Part shown: one piece after another, positions 22,505 through 32,527 of the stretch
Layout: every line of letters begins with the position of its first letter
Position numbering within the stretch: position 1 is the first letter of the stretch
Source: Methylobacter tundripaludum
Lineage (GTDB): Bacteria; Pseudomonadota; Gammaproteobacteria; Methylococcales; Methylomonadaceae
DNA length: 64,000 nt
Assembly: GCF_002934365.1 (NCBI RefSeq)
Contig: NZ_PTIY01000009.1
Location: forward strand, 124,001-188,000
Reading direction: 5' to 3'
Translations under genes and position numbers: made by a program
Notes under the pieces: generated by a model
Databases searched by the model: none
Told to the model about the DNA's origin: nothing
Seen by the model: the letters and a program-made list of their open reading frames with translations, nothing else

Positions 22505-24603
22505 TTAACCTGCCGCCGTTGCGTGAAGAACTGGATTTGTTTCCGGGGCCTTGCGCATTTGACGGTTCGCCCACCTGGACAATTTACGATCCGGCCAATC
22601 AGCATTTCTATCGCATCGGGCCGCTTGAAAACGAGATTCTCGCGCATTGGGATTTAAGGTCGTCCGAGGCTATCAGCGAACAATTATCGCAGCAAGGCTT
22701 GTTCACCGTCAGCGTTGACGATATTCAGCATTTATTGCAGTTCCTTGCCGGCCATAATCTGCTCCAGATCCGGGGAAAAGACGCTGTGCAGCGTCTGGTC
22801 GGCCAAAGCAGAGCCGCTCATCATCACTGGTTTGCCTGGCTGATACATCATTACCTGTTTTTTAAAATCCCGCTGCTTCGCCCTGATCGCCTGCTGGCGC
22901 GGACTTATCCTGCGCTACGCTGGATTTATCAACCGCTGGTGCTGTACGTGTTGATGGCGTTGGTGCTGGTTAATCTGTATTTGCTGATCGATCGCTGGGA
23001 AATATTCAGCCGAACCTTCCTGCATTTTTTCTCGACCGAAGGTTTTATTTATTACGCCGTTGCGTTGACCTTGACCAAAACCCTGCATGAGTTGGGTCAT
23101 GCTTATACAGCCCATCGTTACGGTTGCCGGGTTTCCTCGATGGGCGTGGCTTTTCTGGTAATGATGCCGGTGTTATTTACCGATGCCAGCGATGCGTGGA
23201 AATTGACCTCGCGGCGGCAACGGCTGGCGATTGGTGTTGGCGGCATTGCCGCTGAATTGGGGCTGGCCGTTCTATGTACCACGCTGTGGCATTTTTTACC
23301 GGACGGCCCGTTGCGCAGCAGCGTATTTTTGATGGCCACGACCACCTGGATCATGACGCTGTTTATTAATTTAAACCCGTTAATGCGTTTTGACGGTTAT
23401 TTTTTACTGTCGGATTATTGGGGGATCGAAAACCTGCAAAACAGGGCGTTCGCGTTGGGGCGCTGGCAACTGCGGCGACTATTATTCGGCCTTACCGATG
23501 AAGCGCCGGAGCGGTTTCCGCCGCGCACTCAACGGTTACTGCTGATTTATGCTTGGTGCATCTGGGTTTACCGCTTTTTCCTGTTTTTAGGGATTGCGTT
23601 GCTGGTGTATCACTTCTTTTTTAAATTGCTCGGCCTGTTTTTAATGATGGTCGAAATAGGCTGGTTTATCATGCTCCCTATCGCCAAAGAAATTAAGTAT
23701 TGGCTTGAACACCGGCGGCGCATCGAATGGAATCGTAACACCAAGGCGACCTTGGCGGCAGTGCTGATCGTCTCCGGCATTTTGGTTATTCCGTGGAAGA
23801 GCCGCATTGAAGCGCCGGGCTTGTTGAAAATAGCCGTCCATACCGAACTTTTTATGCCTCTGCCCGGCAAGCTGGACCGGATTCTGGTCGCCAAAGGTGA
23901 AGCCGTTAAGGAAGGGCGGCCCCTGATGCAGTTCAGCTCGTCCGATATCGACTCGCGTCTTGAGCAAAGCAGAATAAAAGTTGAATCGTTGCGTTGGGAG
24001 TTGTCCTTTCACGGACAGGAGAAAAACCTGATCAACCGGCGGCTGGTGGCGTTGACCGAACTGGAAAGCGCGGCTAGCGAGTACGACAGTCTTATGGATG
24101 AACGTAAACGTTTGACCGTTGTGGCGCCTTTCGACGGTGAAATCATCGAAATAAACGACCAATTGAATGCCGGGGAATGGATCGCCAAAAACGAACCGCT
24201 GTTAACTCTGGGGAAGTTTGATGCTTATCAGATAGAGGCTTTTTTGGCTGAAGACCATTTGGGCCAGATTCAGCCCGGTGCGCGAGCCGATTTTTATCCC
24301 GAACAGCTGGACTGGCCGAGCATTCCGTGCCGGATTGTGCGCATCGATAATGCTGCGGCCTTGCAGTTGCCGCCGGTTTTTACTTCCCGTTATGCCGGAA
24401 GTATCGCCATCCGGGGCAACAATAAGGATGAACTGGTTCCCGAAGCATCGGTTTACCGGGTCTGGCTTCAGCCTCTGGAAAACAGCGGACCGATCAATCG
24501 GGCTATCAAGGGCAATGTGCTGATCGATGGAAAAGCCGAAAGCATCGCCTCATCCGTATGGCGACACATTGCAGCCGCATTCGTCAGGGAATCCGGGTTC
24601 TAG
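22489..24603 (+). CDS. PqqD-like/M50 site-2 protease/HlyD adaptor fusion
   Basis: The 704-residue protein combines three modules. Residues about 1-95 look like a PqqD-type winged-helix domain (YDPANQHFYRIGPLENEILA). About 145-400 is a multi-pass M50 (site-2) metalloprotease with HELGH at 200-204 (two zinc His and the Glu) and the second motif NLNPLMRFDGY at 294-304, with Asp302 as the likely third zinc ligand. About 420-704 is a membrane segment plus a HlyD-like adaptor (GKLDRILVAKGEAVKEGRPL; VVAPFDGEIIEINDQLNAGE). M50 enzymes cut substrates in or near the membrane. The fusion to an adaptor implies processing coupled to export. It is the last gene of the overlapping operon. Confidence 0.87.
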   Translation: MDGVVINLPPLREELDLFPGPCAFDGSPTWTIYDPANQHFYRIGPLENEILAHWDLRSSEAISEQLSQQGLFTVSVDDIQHLLQFLAGHNLLQIRGKDAVQRLVGQSRAAHHHWFAWLIHHYLFFKIPLLRPDRLLARTYPALRWIYQPLVLYVLMALVLVNLYLLIDRWEIFSRTFLHFFSTEGFIYYAVALTLTKTLHELGHAYTAHRYGCRVSSMGVAFLVMMPVLFTDASDAWKLTSRRQRLAIGVGGIAAELGLAVLCTTLWHFLPDGPLRSSVFLMATTTWIMTLFINLNPLMRFDGYFLLSDYWGIENLQNRAFALGRWQLRRLLFGLTDEAPERFPPRTQRLLLIYAWCIWVYRFFLFLGIALLVYHFFFKLLGLFLMMVEIGWFIMLPIAKEIKYWLEHRRRIEWNRNTKATLAAVLIVSGILVIPWKSRIEAPGLLKIAVHTELFMPLPGKLDRILVAKGEAVKEGRPLMQFSSSDIDSRLEQSRIKVESLRWELSFHGQEKNLINRRLVALTELESAASEYDSLMDERKRLTVVAPFDGEIIEINDQLNAGEWIAKNEPLLTLGKFDAYQIEAFLAEDHLGQIQPGARADFYPEQLDWPSIPCRIVRIDNAAALQLPPVFTSRYAGSIAIRGNNKDELVPEASVYRVWLQPLENSGPINRAIKGNVLIDGKAESIASSVWRHIAAAFVRESGF

Positions 24604-24769
24604 GCCTTTTGCCCGATTCAGACAACACCTCCACAGTAGTTTCTAACACGATTACACTCTACAAAATTGCGTCTTATCAAACCGATTGCCGCAAAAGGCG
24701 GCAGTTGATTCTTAAATGCCTTTTGTGAGTGTTAAGGTCTTTTGCAGAGGGACAACGCATGTTTTTAAC

Positions 24770-24798
24770 TGTAACTAAAACAGCAGACGGTATATAAT
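24770..24798 (+). promoter_or_regulatory. Candidate promoter for secA
   Basis: A perfect -10 box TATAAT lies at 24793-24798, about 48 bases before the secA start. The -35 region about 17 bases upstream (TGTAAC) is poor. No SecM-like leader ORF is seen in the 242-bp gap after the export operon. A short hairpin (GCCGC-AAAA-GGCGGC, about 24689-24704) could end the upstream message. Confidence 0.45.
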
Positions 24799-24845
24799 CC
24801 GACGGTTTTATTCAATCATTTACTAAATTCATACCGGAAAAAAAC

Positions 24846-27569
24846 ATGCTGGGTAAGTTGGTTAGATTAGTTATAGGAAGCCGTAATGACAGGCTGATAA
24901 AGAAGAAAAGGTCGTTGGTCAAAAAGATCAATGCCCTGGCTTCTGAATACGAAAAATTATCTGATGATGCGTTAAAAGCAAAAACGCAGGAGTTTCGTGA
25001 TCGTCTGACGCAGGGTGAAAAACTGGACAATCTGTTGCCGGAAGCGTTTGCGACAGTCAGGGAAGCGTCTACCCGAGTCTTCGGTATGCGCCATTTCGAT
25101 GTGCAATTGATCGGCGGCATGATACTTCATGACGGCAAAATCGCCGAAATGAAAACCGGCGAGGGTAAAACCCTGATGGCGACCCTGGCGGCTTATCTGA
25201 ACGCTTTGCCTGGACGCGGCGTACATGTTGTTACGGTTAACGACTATCTGGCCAAGCGCGATTCCGAGACGATGGGCAGGCTTTACGGTTTTCTGGGATT
25301 GACGACCGGTGTGATTATCAGCCAGATGGAAAGTGAAGAACGTCGCAAAGCTTATGCGTCAGACATCACTTACGGCACCAACAACGAATTCGGTTTCGAT
25401 TATTTGCGCGACAATATGGCTTTTAGCCTGGAGCAGAAAGTCCAGCGCGATTTAAGTTTTGCTGTTGTCGATGAGGTGGATTCTATCCTGATTGATGAGG
25501 CGAGAACGCCGCTGATCATTTCCGGGCCTACCGAGGAAAGCACTGAAATATACGTGAAGGTCAATCAGATCGTCCCGTTCCTGACCAAGCAGGAAAAAGA
25601 AGGCGAGCCGGGTGACTATTCCGTCGATGAAAAAGTACGCCAGTTGTACCTGACTGAAGAAGGCCACGAACGGGTTGAGCGTTTAATGGTCGAACATGGC
25701 TTGATGGCGGAAGGGACCAGTTTGTATGACGCAACCAACATTCGCCTGATGCATTACCTGAACGCTTCGTTGCGCGGGCATGTGTTATTTAAAAAAGACG
25801 TGGATTATATCGTCGCCAATAACGAAGTGATTATCGTCGATGAGTTTACCGGGCGCGTGATGCCGGGACGCCGCTGGTCTGAAGGCTTGCATCAGGCGAT
25901 TGAGGCGAAAGAGCACGTCGCCATTCAAAATGAAAACCAGACGCTGGCCTCGATTACTTTCCAGAACTATTTCCGTTTGTACGAAAAACTGTCCGGTATG
26001 ACCGGTACAGCGGATACCGAAGCGTTCGAATTAAACAAGATTTACGGCCTCGAAGTTGTGGTTATTCCTACGCACCGCCCGATGATTCGTAAGGATTTCG
26101 GTGACGTCGTATTTCTGACTGCCGACGAGAAATATGTCGCCGTTGCCGAAGATATTAAAGAATGTGTTGGACGTGGACAGCCGGTGTTGGTGGGAACCAC
26201 ATCGATTGAAAACTCCGAGCGGCTGTCTGCGCTGTTGAAAAAACAGGGTATTAAACACGAAGTACTTAACGCCAAGCAGCATGAGCGCGAAGCCCATATC
26301 ATTGAACAGGCCGGTATGCCGGGAGCGGTGACTATCGCGACCAACATGGCCGGACGGGGTACCGATATTGTGCTCGGCGGCAATCTGGACGCGGAACTGG
26401 CGGCATTGGGCGAAGATGCCGGCGAGGCCGATAAGGAACGCGTCCGCGGCGCGTGGCTGGACAGACACGAGCAGGTTGTCGCCACCGGCGGCTTGCATGT
26501 TATCGGTTCGGAGCGTCATGAATCGCGCCGTATCGACAACCAGTTAAGAGGCCGGTCTGGCCGGCAGGGCGATCCGGGGTCAACCCGTTTCTACTTGTCA
26601 TTGCAAGATGACCTGATGCGCATCTTCGCATCGGATCGCGTGGCGGGCTTGATGCAGAAATTAGGTATGGGCAATGGCGAAGCTATTGAGCATCCTTGGG
26701 TAACCCGTTCTATCGAAAGCGCCCAACGCAAGGTTGAAGGCCGTAACTTCGATGTGCGTAAAGAAATCCTGGCCTATGACGATGTCGCCAACGATCAACG
26801 CAAGGTTGTCTACGCGCAGCGTAACGAGCTGATGGCGGCGGAGGAAATTTCCGACATCATCACCGCGATACGCGAAGACGTGGTCAATAATGTGATTACT
26901 CAGTACATCCCGGCAAGGACGATGGTGGAGCAGTGGGATACCAAGGGCCTGGAGGATCATTTGCATCAGGAGTTTAATGTTGAAATTCCTGTGCGTAAAA
27001 TGCTGGAAGAAGACCACTCGTTGCAGGAAGAATCTTTACGCAAGCGAATTATCGAAATTCTGGAACAAAACCATAAAGACAAAGAACAGCAGATGACTCA
27101 GCAAGTGCTGCGGCATATTGAGAAATCATTAATGTTGCAAGTGCTGGACAACAGCTGGAAAGAGCATCTGGCGGCGATGGATTATTTGCGTCAAGGCATC
27201 CACTTTAGAGGTTATGCGCAAAAAGATCCCAAGCAGGAATACAAGCGCGAAGCGTTTGAAATGTTCACCAACCTGCTAGAGCATATCAAGTACGAGGTAA
27301 TCACTACGCTGTTCAAAGTTCAGGTTCGGCAGGAAGAGGATGTTCAGGCGCTTGACGAGCAAATGCAGGCGCCCAGGGAAATGCATTTTGAGCACGCGCA
27401 GGCGCCGACTTTGGATGCTTACGAGGAGTCGCTGTCGGCACCCGAACAGGAAGAAACTACTGTTGCTGAGCAGCCATTTGTCAGGGACGGCAATAAAGTG
27501 GGGCGTAATGATCCTTGTCCTTGCGGTTCGGGCAAAAAGTTTAAACAGTGCCACGGTAAATTAAGCTGA
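24846..27569 (+). CDS. secA: Protein translocase ATPase SecA
   Basis: SecA is the motor ATPase that drives preproteins through SecYEG. The 907-residue product has full family length. It shows Walker A in [17 protein letters not shown], the DEAD-like [15 protein letters not shown], the second ATPase half with [14 protein letters not shown] and [13 protein letters not shown], the scaffold/wing regions, and the C-terminal SecB/zinc motif [14 protein letters not shown]. It is transcribed alone and ends at a strong bidirectional terminator. This is the housekeeping SecA, and its position next to the export operon looks coincidental. Confidence 0.98.
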   Translation: MLGKLVRLVIGSRNDRLIKKKRSLVKKINALASEYEKLSDDALKAKTQEFRDRLTQGEKLDNLLPEAFATVREASTRVFGMRHFDVQLIGGMILHDGKIAEMKTGEGKTLMATLAAYLNALPGRGVHVVTVNDYLAKRDSETMGRLYGFLGLTTGVIISQMESEERRKAYASDITYGTNNEFGFDYLRDNMAFSLEQKVQRDLSFAVVDEVDSILIDEARTPLIISGPTEESTEIYVKVNQIVPFLTKQEKEGEPGDYSVDEKVRQLYLTEEGHERVERLMVEHGLMAEGTSLYDATNIRLMHYLNASLRGHVLFKKDVDYIVANNEVIIVDEFTGRVMPGRRWSEGLHQAIEAKEHVAIQNENQTLASITFQNYFRLYEKLSGMTGTADTEAFELNKIYGLEVVVIPTHRPMIRKDFGDVVFLTADEKYVAVAEDIKECVGRGQPVLVGTTSIENSERLSALLKKQGIKHEVLNAKQHEREAHIIEQAGMPGAVTIATNMAGRGTDIVLGGNLDAELAALGEDAGEADKERVRGAWLDRHEQVVATGGLHVIGSERHESRRIDNQLRGRSGRQGDPGSTRFYLSLQDDLMRIFASDRVAGLMQKLGMGNGEAIEHPWVTRSIESAQRKVEGRNFDVRKEILAYDDVANDQRKVVYAQRNELMAAEEISDIITAIREDVVNNVITQYIPARTMVEQWDTKGLEDHLHQEFNVEIPVRKMLEEDHSLQEESLRKRIIEILEQNHKDKEQQMTQQVLRHIEKSLMLQVLDNSWKEHLAAMDYLRQGIHFRGYAQKDPKQEYKREAFEMFTNLLEHIKYEVITTLFKVQVRQEEDVQALDEQMQAPREMHFEHAQAPTLDAYEESLSAPEQEETTVAEQPFVRDGNKVGRNDPCPCGSGKKFKQCHGKLS

Positions 27570-27577
27570 TTTGATTG

Positions 27578-27600
27578 CAGGGCGGGTTAACCCCGCCCTG
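27578..27600. terminator. Bidirectional terminator between secA and the PBP1A gene
   Basis: CAGGGCGGG (27578-27586) and CCCGCCCTG (27592-27600) form a perfect 9-bp GC-rich stem in the 38-bp gap between two convergent genes. Confidence 0.8.
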
Positions 27601-27607
27601 TGTTGTC

Positions 27608-29950
27608 TCAAAACAGGTCTTCTGCGGGTTGTTCAGTAGATTGACTGGAATCAGTCGTCGAGTCGCCGGACGTGAAGCTTGTCGGCACGCGGTCAGCTTG
27701 AAAGTACTCCCATATCCCGTCTTTATTTGCGGCCTCTGTTAGCAGGCCGGTCTCAGGGTTTATAAACGCTTTTACTATGCCTTCCGGCGCTTCAAGAGGC
27801 GTATCGGGGGTATCTTTTAATGCTGTTTGCATAAACTCTATCCACATCGGTAATGCGGCTACACCGCCCGTTTCACGATTCCCCAGCGGGGAAAAATCAT
27901 CAAATCCGACCCATGCGGTGGCGACATTCGATTGCGTGTAGCCATTGAACCAGGCGTCGCGCTGTTCGTTTGTGGTTCCTGTTTTTCCGGCAAGATCCTG
28001 TCTGCCCAATACTTTTGCATCGGTTGCCGTACCATGTTGGACGACATCTCTTAGCAACGAATTCATCAGAAAACAAATTTGCGGCGTAATAATTCGGGGT
28101 GCGTAGTTGCGTTTTAATTCCTCGCTGCTGTCGCAGGAAGGGCAGGGGGTTTTAGGTTTGGCCTGATAAATAATCTCGCCTTCGTTGGATTCAATGCGTT
28201 CAATAAAATAGGGAGTGATCAGGAAGCCGCCGTTGGCGAATGTGGCGTAAACCCGAGCCATTTGCAGTGGGGATGCATAGCCGCTGCCCAGCGCCAGTGA
28301 CAGGGTTTTGGGTATTTGCTCTTCAGTAAAGCCGAAGCGCAAAGCCGTTGCAACGGCTTTTTCAACGCCCATTTCCTGTAATAGGCGGATGGAGATAATG
28401 TTTCTTGAGTGGGTTATAGCCGCCCTGATACTGGTTGGACCGTAGAATTTCTTGTTGTAATTTTCCGGCCGCCATTCATTTTCCTGGCCTGGAATATCGA
28501 TGACGATAGGCGCATCGTTAATAAGACTGGCTGCGGTGTAGCCTTGTTCCAGGGCGGTGGTGTAAATGATGGGTTTAAAGCCCGACCCCGGCTGTCTTTT
28601 TGATTGGGTCGCGCGATTGTATTTGTTGCGGTAAAAATCGAAACCGCCGGTTAACGCCAAAATGGCGCCGTTGGCGGGATTTAAAGAAACAAATGCGCCT
28701 TCTACCTCGGGCACTTGCGTTAAAGTCCAGGTGTTATTTTGTAGCTGACGAACGCGGATAATGTCGCCTGTTTTTAACAGGTTTGCGATAGAGTTGCCGG
28801 TCCATTTAATATTTTCCGACGGTATTTCAATGACAGAGCGGTCTTGAAGAGCGGCAGTTGCAATATTATCTTTTACGCGTAGAACGGTGGCGGGCAATGT
28901 ATCGCCGATGACGGGAAGTTCGCCTACAGGAAGTAGGCGAGGGGCGTGAGCAGGAGCGGAAGCTTCGTTGAAATTGCTGGTCCTGGTGCGTAAGTGGCGA
29001 TAGCCGTGGCGTTGGTCATAGGCGTGCAAGGTATTGTTAAGCGCCTGATTCGCCGTCGATTGCAGCGTTCCGTTGATTGTTGTATAGACCTTGAAGCCGG
29101 AGGTATAGGCTTGCTCGCCATAGAGCTCGAAGATTTTTTGCCGAACCATTTCGGCGAAATAAAGCGCCGAAATTTCAGGAGAGACTGTTTGCAGCTTGGC
29201 TGTAGAGGGTTGCCCGGATGCGTCCTCGTATTCCTGTTGGCTGATATGGTTAAGCTCAAGCATACGGTGCAAGACATAATTGCGCCGTTCAATGGCTCGC
29301 GCTTCATTTGTAATGGGGTTGTATGTCGATGGCGCTTTGGGTAGCCCGGCAATCATCGCGTATTCGGCCAAGTTAAGTTCCGACAGGGATTTTCCGTAAT
29401 AAACCTGGGCGGCAGCGGCAACGCCGTAGGCTCTGTGGCCCATGAAAATCTGGTTTAAGTAAAGTTCCAGGATTTTGTTTTTCGGGTACTCGCGTTCTAT
29501 TTTCAACGCCAGCATGATTTCCTTTAACTTACGGGTGTAAGTTTTCTCGCTGCTCAACAGGAAGTTACGGGTAACCTGCATGGTGATGGTGCTGCCGCCC
29601 TGTTTTTTCTTGCCGGTTAAGGCAAGGTGTAGACCGGCCCGAAGCAGGCCTTTGAAATCGACGCCGGGGTGCTGGTAAAAACTGTCGTCCTCAGCGGCAA
29701 TGAAAGCATTAATCAGTTGCGGCGGGACTTCCTCTATATTGACCGGTGCGCGTTTTTTTTCGCCAAATTGAGCAATCAGCAAATTATCCGCACTATAAAC
29801 GCTTAAAGGCGTCTGGTACTGAACATTATGCAGGGTCTTAACATCAGGCAGGTCGGCGGCAAGCTTGTTGTATAAAAAATAGCCGGAAATAGCTAAGCCC
29901 AATGTAATGGTGATAAAAAAAACAGCGAACCATTTTAAAAGTTTAGCCAC
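27608..29950 (-). CDS. mrcA: Penicillin-binding protein 1A (bifunctional transglycosylase/transpeptidase)
   Basis: A class A PBP that polymerises and cross-links peptidoglycan on the periplasmic side. The 780-residue product has one N-terminal membrane helix (about residues 7-28). The GT51 domain has its catalytic Glu in AAEDDSFYQHPGVD and the motif QGGSTITMQVTRNFLL. The transpeptidase domain has its nucleophile in PGSGFKPI (SxxK), then SRN and LAGKTGTTNEQ. An OB-like insertion precedes the transpeptidase part, as in PBP1A. It is divergent from pilM, the ponA/pil arrangement common in gammaproteobacteria. Confidence 0.95.
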   Translation of the reverse strand: MAKLLKWFAVFFITITLGLAISGYFLYNKLAADLPDVKTLHNVQYQTPLSVYSADNLLIAQFGEKKRAPVNIEEVPPQLINAFIAAEDDSFYQHPGVDFKGLLRAGLHLALTGKKKQGGSTITMQVTRNFLLSSEKTYTRKLKEIMLALKIEREYPKNKILELYLNQIFMGHRAYGVAAAAQVYYGKSLSELNLAEYAMIAGLPKAPSTYNPITNEARAIERRNYVLHRMLELNHISQQEYEDASGQPSTAKLQTVSPEISALYFAEMVRQKIFELYGEQAYTSGFKVYTTINGTLQSTANQALNNTLHAYDQRHGYRHLRTRTSNFNEASAPAHAPRLLPVGELPVIGDTLPATVLRVKDNIATAALQDRSVIEIPSENIKWTGNSIANLLKTGDIIRVRQLQNNTWTLTQVPEVEGAFVSLNPANGAILALTGGFDFYRNKYNRATQSKRQPGSGFKPIIYTTALEQGYTAASLINDAPIVIDIPGQENEWRPENYNKKFYGPTSIRAAITHSRNIISIRLLQEMGVEKAVATALRFGFTEEQIPKTLSLALGSGYASPLQMARVYATFANGGFLITPYFIERIESNEGEIIYQAKPKTPCPSCDSSEELKRNYAPRIITPQICFLMNSLLRDVVQHGTATDAKVLGRQDLAGKTGTTNEQRDAWFNGYTQSNVATAWVGFDDFSPLGNRETGGVAALPMWIEFMQTALKDTPDTPLEAPEGIVKAFINPETGLLTEAANKDGIWEYFQADRVPTSFTSGDSTTDSSQSTEQPAEDLF

Positions 29951-30219
29951 AAGAAATCCCGGGAAACGGTACGGTAGAGGTAAGAGCGCAAGCTTTATGA
30001 ATAAAAAGATACATTTTTAGTAAATGCCGGCAGAAATGATTTTCACTGGAGATAAAAAGCAACGGATCGAGCAAATAAATTGAACATTTTAAGCATCAAA
30101 ATAAAAAAGGCTACTATACTTTCGCCAGTAAATAAGTTTTGTCATTGTTGATTGTAGCTGAAAACCCGGCATTGCAGCTGATCGGTCACGATGTCGTCAA
30201 GTTTTTCAAGGGATAGTTC

Positions 30220-31281
30220 ATGAGTTGGTTTGGGCAGAAACAGAGCGCCGTTCTAGGTATTGATATCAGTACCGCAGCTATAAAATTGCTCGAATTGAGC
30301 AAGGTCGGCGCCCGTTACCGGGTTGAAAGTTATGCGGTAGCGCCTTTGCCGCAAGATGCTGTTGTTGATAAAAATATAGCAAACATTGAAGTGATCGCTG
30401 AAGCGATAAAAATCGCTTTAAAGCAATCCGGCTCAAAGTTAAAGCAAGCGTCTGTCGCTGTTGCCGGCTCTTCAGTGATGACCAAGGTGATACCGATGCC
30501 CGCTTCATTAACCGATGATGAAATGGAAGATCAAATCATGGTTGAAGCGGACCAGTATGTGCCTTACTCGCTTGACGAGGTTAATTTCGATTTTGAAGTA
30601 CAGGGGCAAAATGAAAATAACCCTGAAATGGTCAATGTGCTGCTCGCGGCGTCGAGAAAGGAGATTATCGCGGATCGCGTCGAAGTGTTGGTCAAGGCCG
30701 GTTTGAAAGCCAAAATTGTCGATGTTGAAGCCTTTGCGATGGAAAACGCCTTTACCTTGCTGATTGATCAATTGCCGGATGCCGTTGAAGGCCAGACGGT
30801 TGCTATTGTGGATATCGGGGCAACCATGACGGCGTTAAATGTTCTACATAATTGCCGTACCGTGTACACAAGAGAGCAAGGCTTTGGCGGCAGGCAGTTG
30901 ACTGAAGAGATTCAGCGCCGCTACGGTTTAACTTATGAAGAGGCCGGCTTGGCAAAAAAGCTGGGCGGACTGCCGGATAACTATGCAGTCGACGTACTTG
31001 AGCCGTTTAAACGGGCAATGGTTCAGCAAATTCAGCGGTCGATACAGTTTTTTATTTCATCAAGCGCGAATAGACGTATCGACAATCTTGTTCTGGCGGG
31101 CGGTTGCGCCTCAATACCCGGCATCGACAAACTGGTTCAACAGACCCTAGGAATACCTACCTTTATAGCCAATCCTTTCATCAATATGGCGCTATCCAAT
31201 AAGGTAAAACCTCAGTCATTGAGTAACGATGCATCGGCAATGATGATTGCGTGCGGGTTGGCATTGAGGAGTTTTGATTAA
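30220..31281 (+). CDS. pilM: Type IV pilus assembly protein PilM
   Basis: An actin-like cytoplasmic protein (353 residues) that binds the N-terminus of PilN and links the inner-membrane alignment complex of the type IV pilus. It begins with the nucleotide-binding phosphate loop AVLGIDISTAAIKLLELSK, has the second loop IVDIGATMTALNVL, and ends with the adenosine motif LAGGCASIPG. Its stop overlaps the pilN start (TAATG). A possible -10 box TATACT (30115-30120) lies about 100 bases upstream, in the divergent region shared with the PBP1A gene. Confidence 0.97.
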   Translation: MSWFGQKQSAVLGIDISTAAIKLLELSKVGARYRVESYAVAPLPQDAVVDKNIANIEVIAEAIKIALKQSGSKLKQASVAVAGSSVMTKVIPMPASLTDDEMEDQIMVEADQYVPYSLDEVNFDFEVQGQNENNPEMVNVLLAASRKEIIADRVEVLVKAGLKAKIVDVEAFAMENAFTLLIDQLPDAVEGQTVAIVDIGATMTALNVLHNCRTVYTREQGFGGRQLTEEIQRRYGLTYEEAGLAKKLGGLPDNYAVDVLEPFKRAMVQQIQRSIQFFISSSANRRIDNLVLAGGCASIPGIDKLVQQTLGIPTFIANPFINMALSNKVKPQSLSNDASAMMIACGLALRSFD

Positions 31282-31904
31282 TGGCAAAAATCAATTTGCT
31301 CCCGTGGCGTGAAGAGCTGCGCGCGCAGAAAAAACAGGATTTTATCAATGCCATCGGCGTGGCGGTTTTATTCACGGCGCTTATTTTTGCCGGGCTTCAC
31401 ATGTATATCGAGGGATTAAAGGCTTATCAGGAACAAAGAAACAAGCTAATACAGGACGAAATAGCATTATTGGATATAAAAATCGCCAAAATCAAAACAA
31501 TTGAGGAACAAAAAAGCAAGTTGCTGACCAAAATAGAATTAATTCAGAAATTACAGGAAAGCCGTCCTGAGATTGTGCATTTATTCGATGAGCTTCCGAG
31601 AGTTACACCGGACGGGGTTTTTCTGACGAAGTTCACCCAGAAAGGGGATGAGCTGAATTTTGAAGGCAAGTCGCAAACCAATGCCCGCGTTTCCGCTTTT
31701 ATGCGGGCTATTGAGGCTTCGGCCTGGCTTAAAGTTCCTACGCTTGATGTGATTCATACTGGAAGTAAGGTTAATTCCGAACAGTTAAGCGATTTCATTC
31801 TGCATGCAAAGCAAGGCGGTCAAGATGCGCAAGCCGCGACTGCCACGGGTGGCGGAAGTCCCGCAAGCGGTAAGGAAGCGATCCGTCCGGCCGGGGGGAA
31901 CTAA
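31281..31904 (+). CDS. pilN: Type IV pilus assembly protein PilN
   Basis: A bitopic inner-membrane protein (207 residues). The N-terminal INLLPWREELR is the conserved PilM-binding motif. One membrane helix follows (about residues 20-40), then a coiled coil and a ferredoxin-like periplasmic domain that pairs with PilO. The C-terminal tail is low-complexity (Gly/Ala/Gln). It overlaps pilM and pilO by one base on each side. Confidence 0.96.
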   Translation: MAKINLLPWREELRAQKKQDFINAIGVAVLFTALIFAGLHMYIEGLKAYQEQRNKLIQDEIALLDIKIAKIKTIEEQKSKLLTKIELIQKLQESRPEIVHLFDELPRVTPDGVFLTKFTQKGDELNFEGKSQTNARVSAFMRAIEASAWLKVPTLDVIHTGSKVNSEQLSDFILHAKQGGQDAQAATATGGGSPASGKEAIRPAGGN

Positions 31905-32527
31905 TGAATTTGTCGGAAATTAACTGGGATCTTAATGAGGCGGGGTCTTGGCCATTGCCCATTAAAGCGGCGGCGATTGCCGTCATATGCGTTCTGGTTT
32001 TTAGTGCGGGTGTTTACTATGACACGCTTGATCAATTGGCGGCGCTTGATGTCTCCGAGAAAAAAGAGCGGGAGTTAAAGCAGGCGTTTGAGACGAAGCA
32101 AAAGAAATCAATCAATCTTCAGGATTATCAGGATCAATTGACGCAAATTGAAACGGAACTGGAGGATATGATCCGCCAAATGCCGACAAAAGAAGAGCTT
32201 GCCAGCCTGTTGATTGATATTTCCCAGACAGGATTGGCCAGCGGTCTGGAATTCCGGTTATTTAAACCGGGTGCGGCGATTCGAAAAGACTTCTATTCAG
32301 AGTTGCCGATCGAGATAGAGGTTATTGGAAAATATGAGGAGCTGGGGTTGTTTGTGAGTGGTTTGGCCTCGTTGCCGCGGATTGTTACCGTACACGACGT
32401 AAATATTATTCCCGAAAGCAAGGACGGAAAGACCGGGGAAATGAAGATGAATGCAACGGTAAAGACCTATAACGAAAGCGTTGATGAAGCCGCTGAGACG
32501 GCCAAAAAGAAAAGGGCGAGAAAGTAA
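31904..32527 (+). CDS. pilO: Type IV pilus assembly protein PilO
   Basis: The PilN partner (207 residues) with an N-terminal cytoplasmic segment, a membrane helix at about residues 20-40 (IKAAAIAVICVLVFSAGVYY), a coiled coil and a periplasmic domain with MPTKEELASLLIDISQTG, the typical PilO start of the ferredoxin-like fold. The C-terminus is lysine-rich. The stop overlaps the pilP ATG by one base. Confidence 0.96.
   Translation: MNLSEINWDLNEAGSWPLPIKAAAIAVICVLVFSAGVYYDTLDQLAALDVSEKKERELKQAFETKQKKSINLQDYQDQLTQIETELEDMIRQMPTKEELASLLIDISQTGLASGLEFRLFKPGAAIRKDFYSELPIEIEVIGKYEELGLFVSGLASLPRIVTVHDVNIIPESKDGKTGEMKMNATVKTYNESVDEAAETAKKKRARK

Noticed and set aside
24604-24845. SecM-like leader ORF before secA
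   Set aside because: No short frame with an arrest-like C-terminus is visible in the gap.
24846-27569. SecA as an accessory SecA2 belonging to the export operon
   Set aside because: It has full length, the zinc motif and typical SecA1 features, its own promoter-like box and a separate transcript end.
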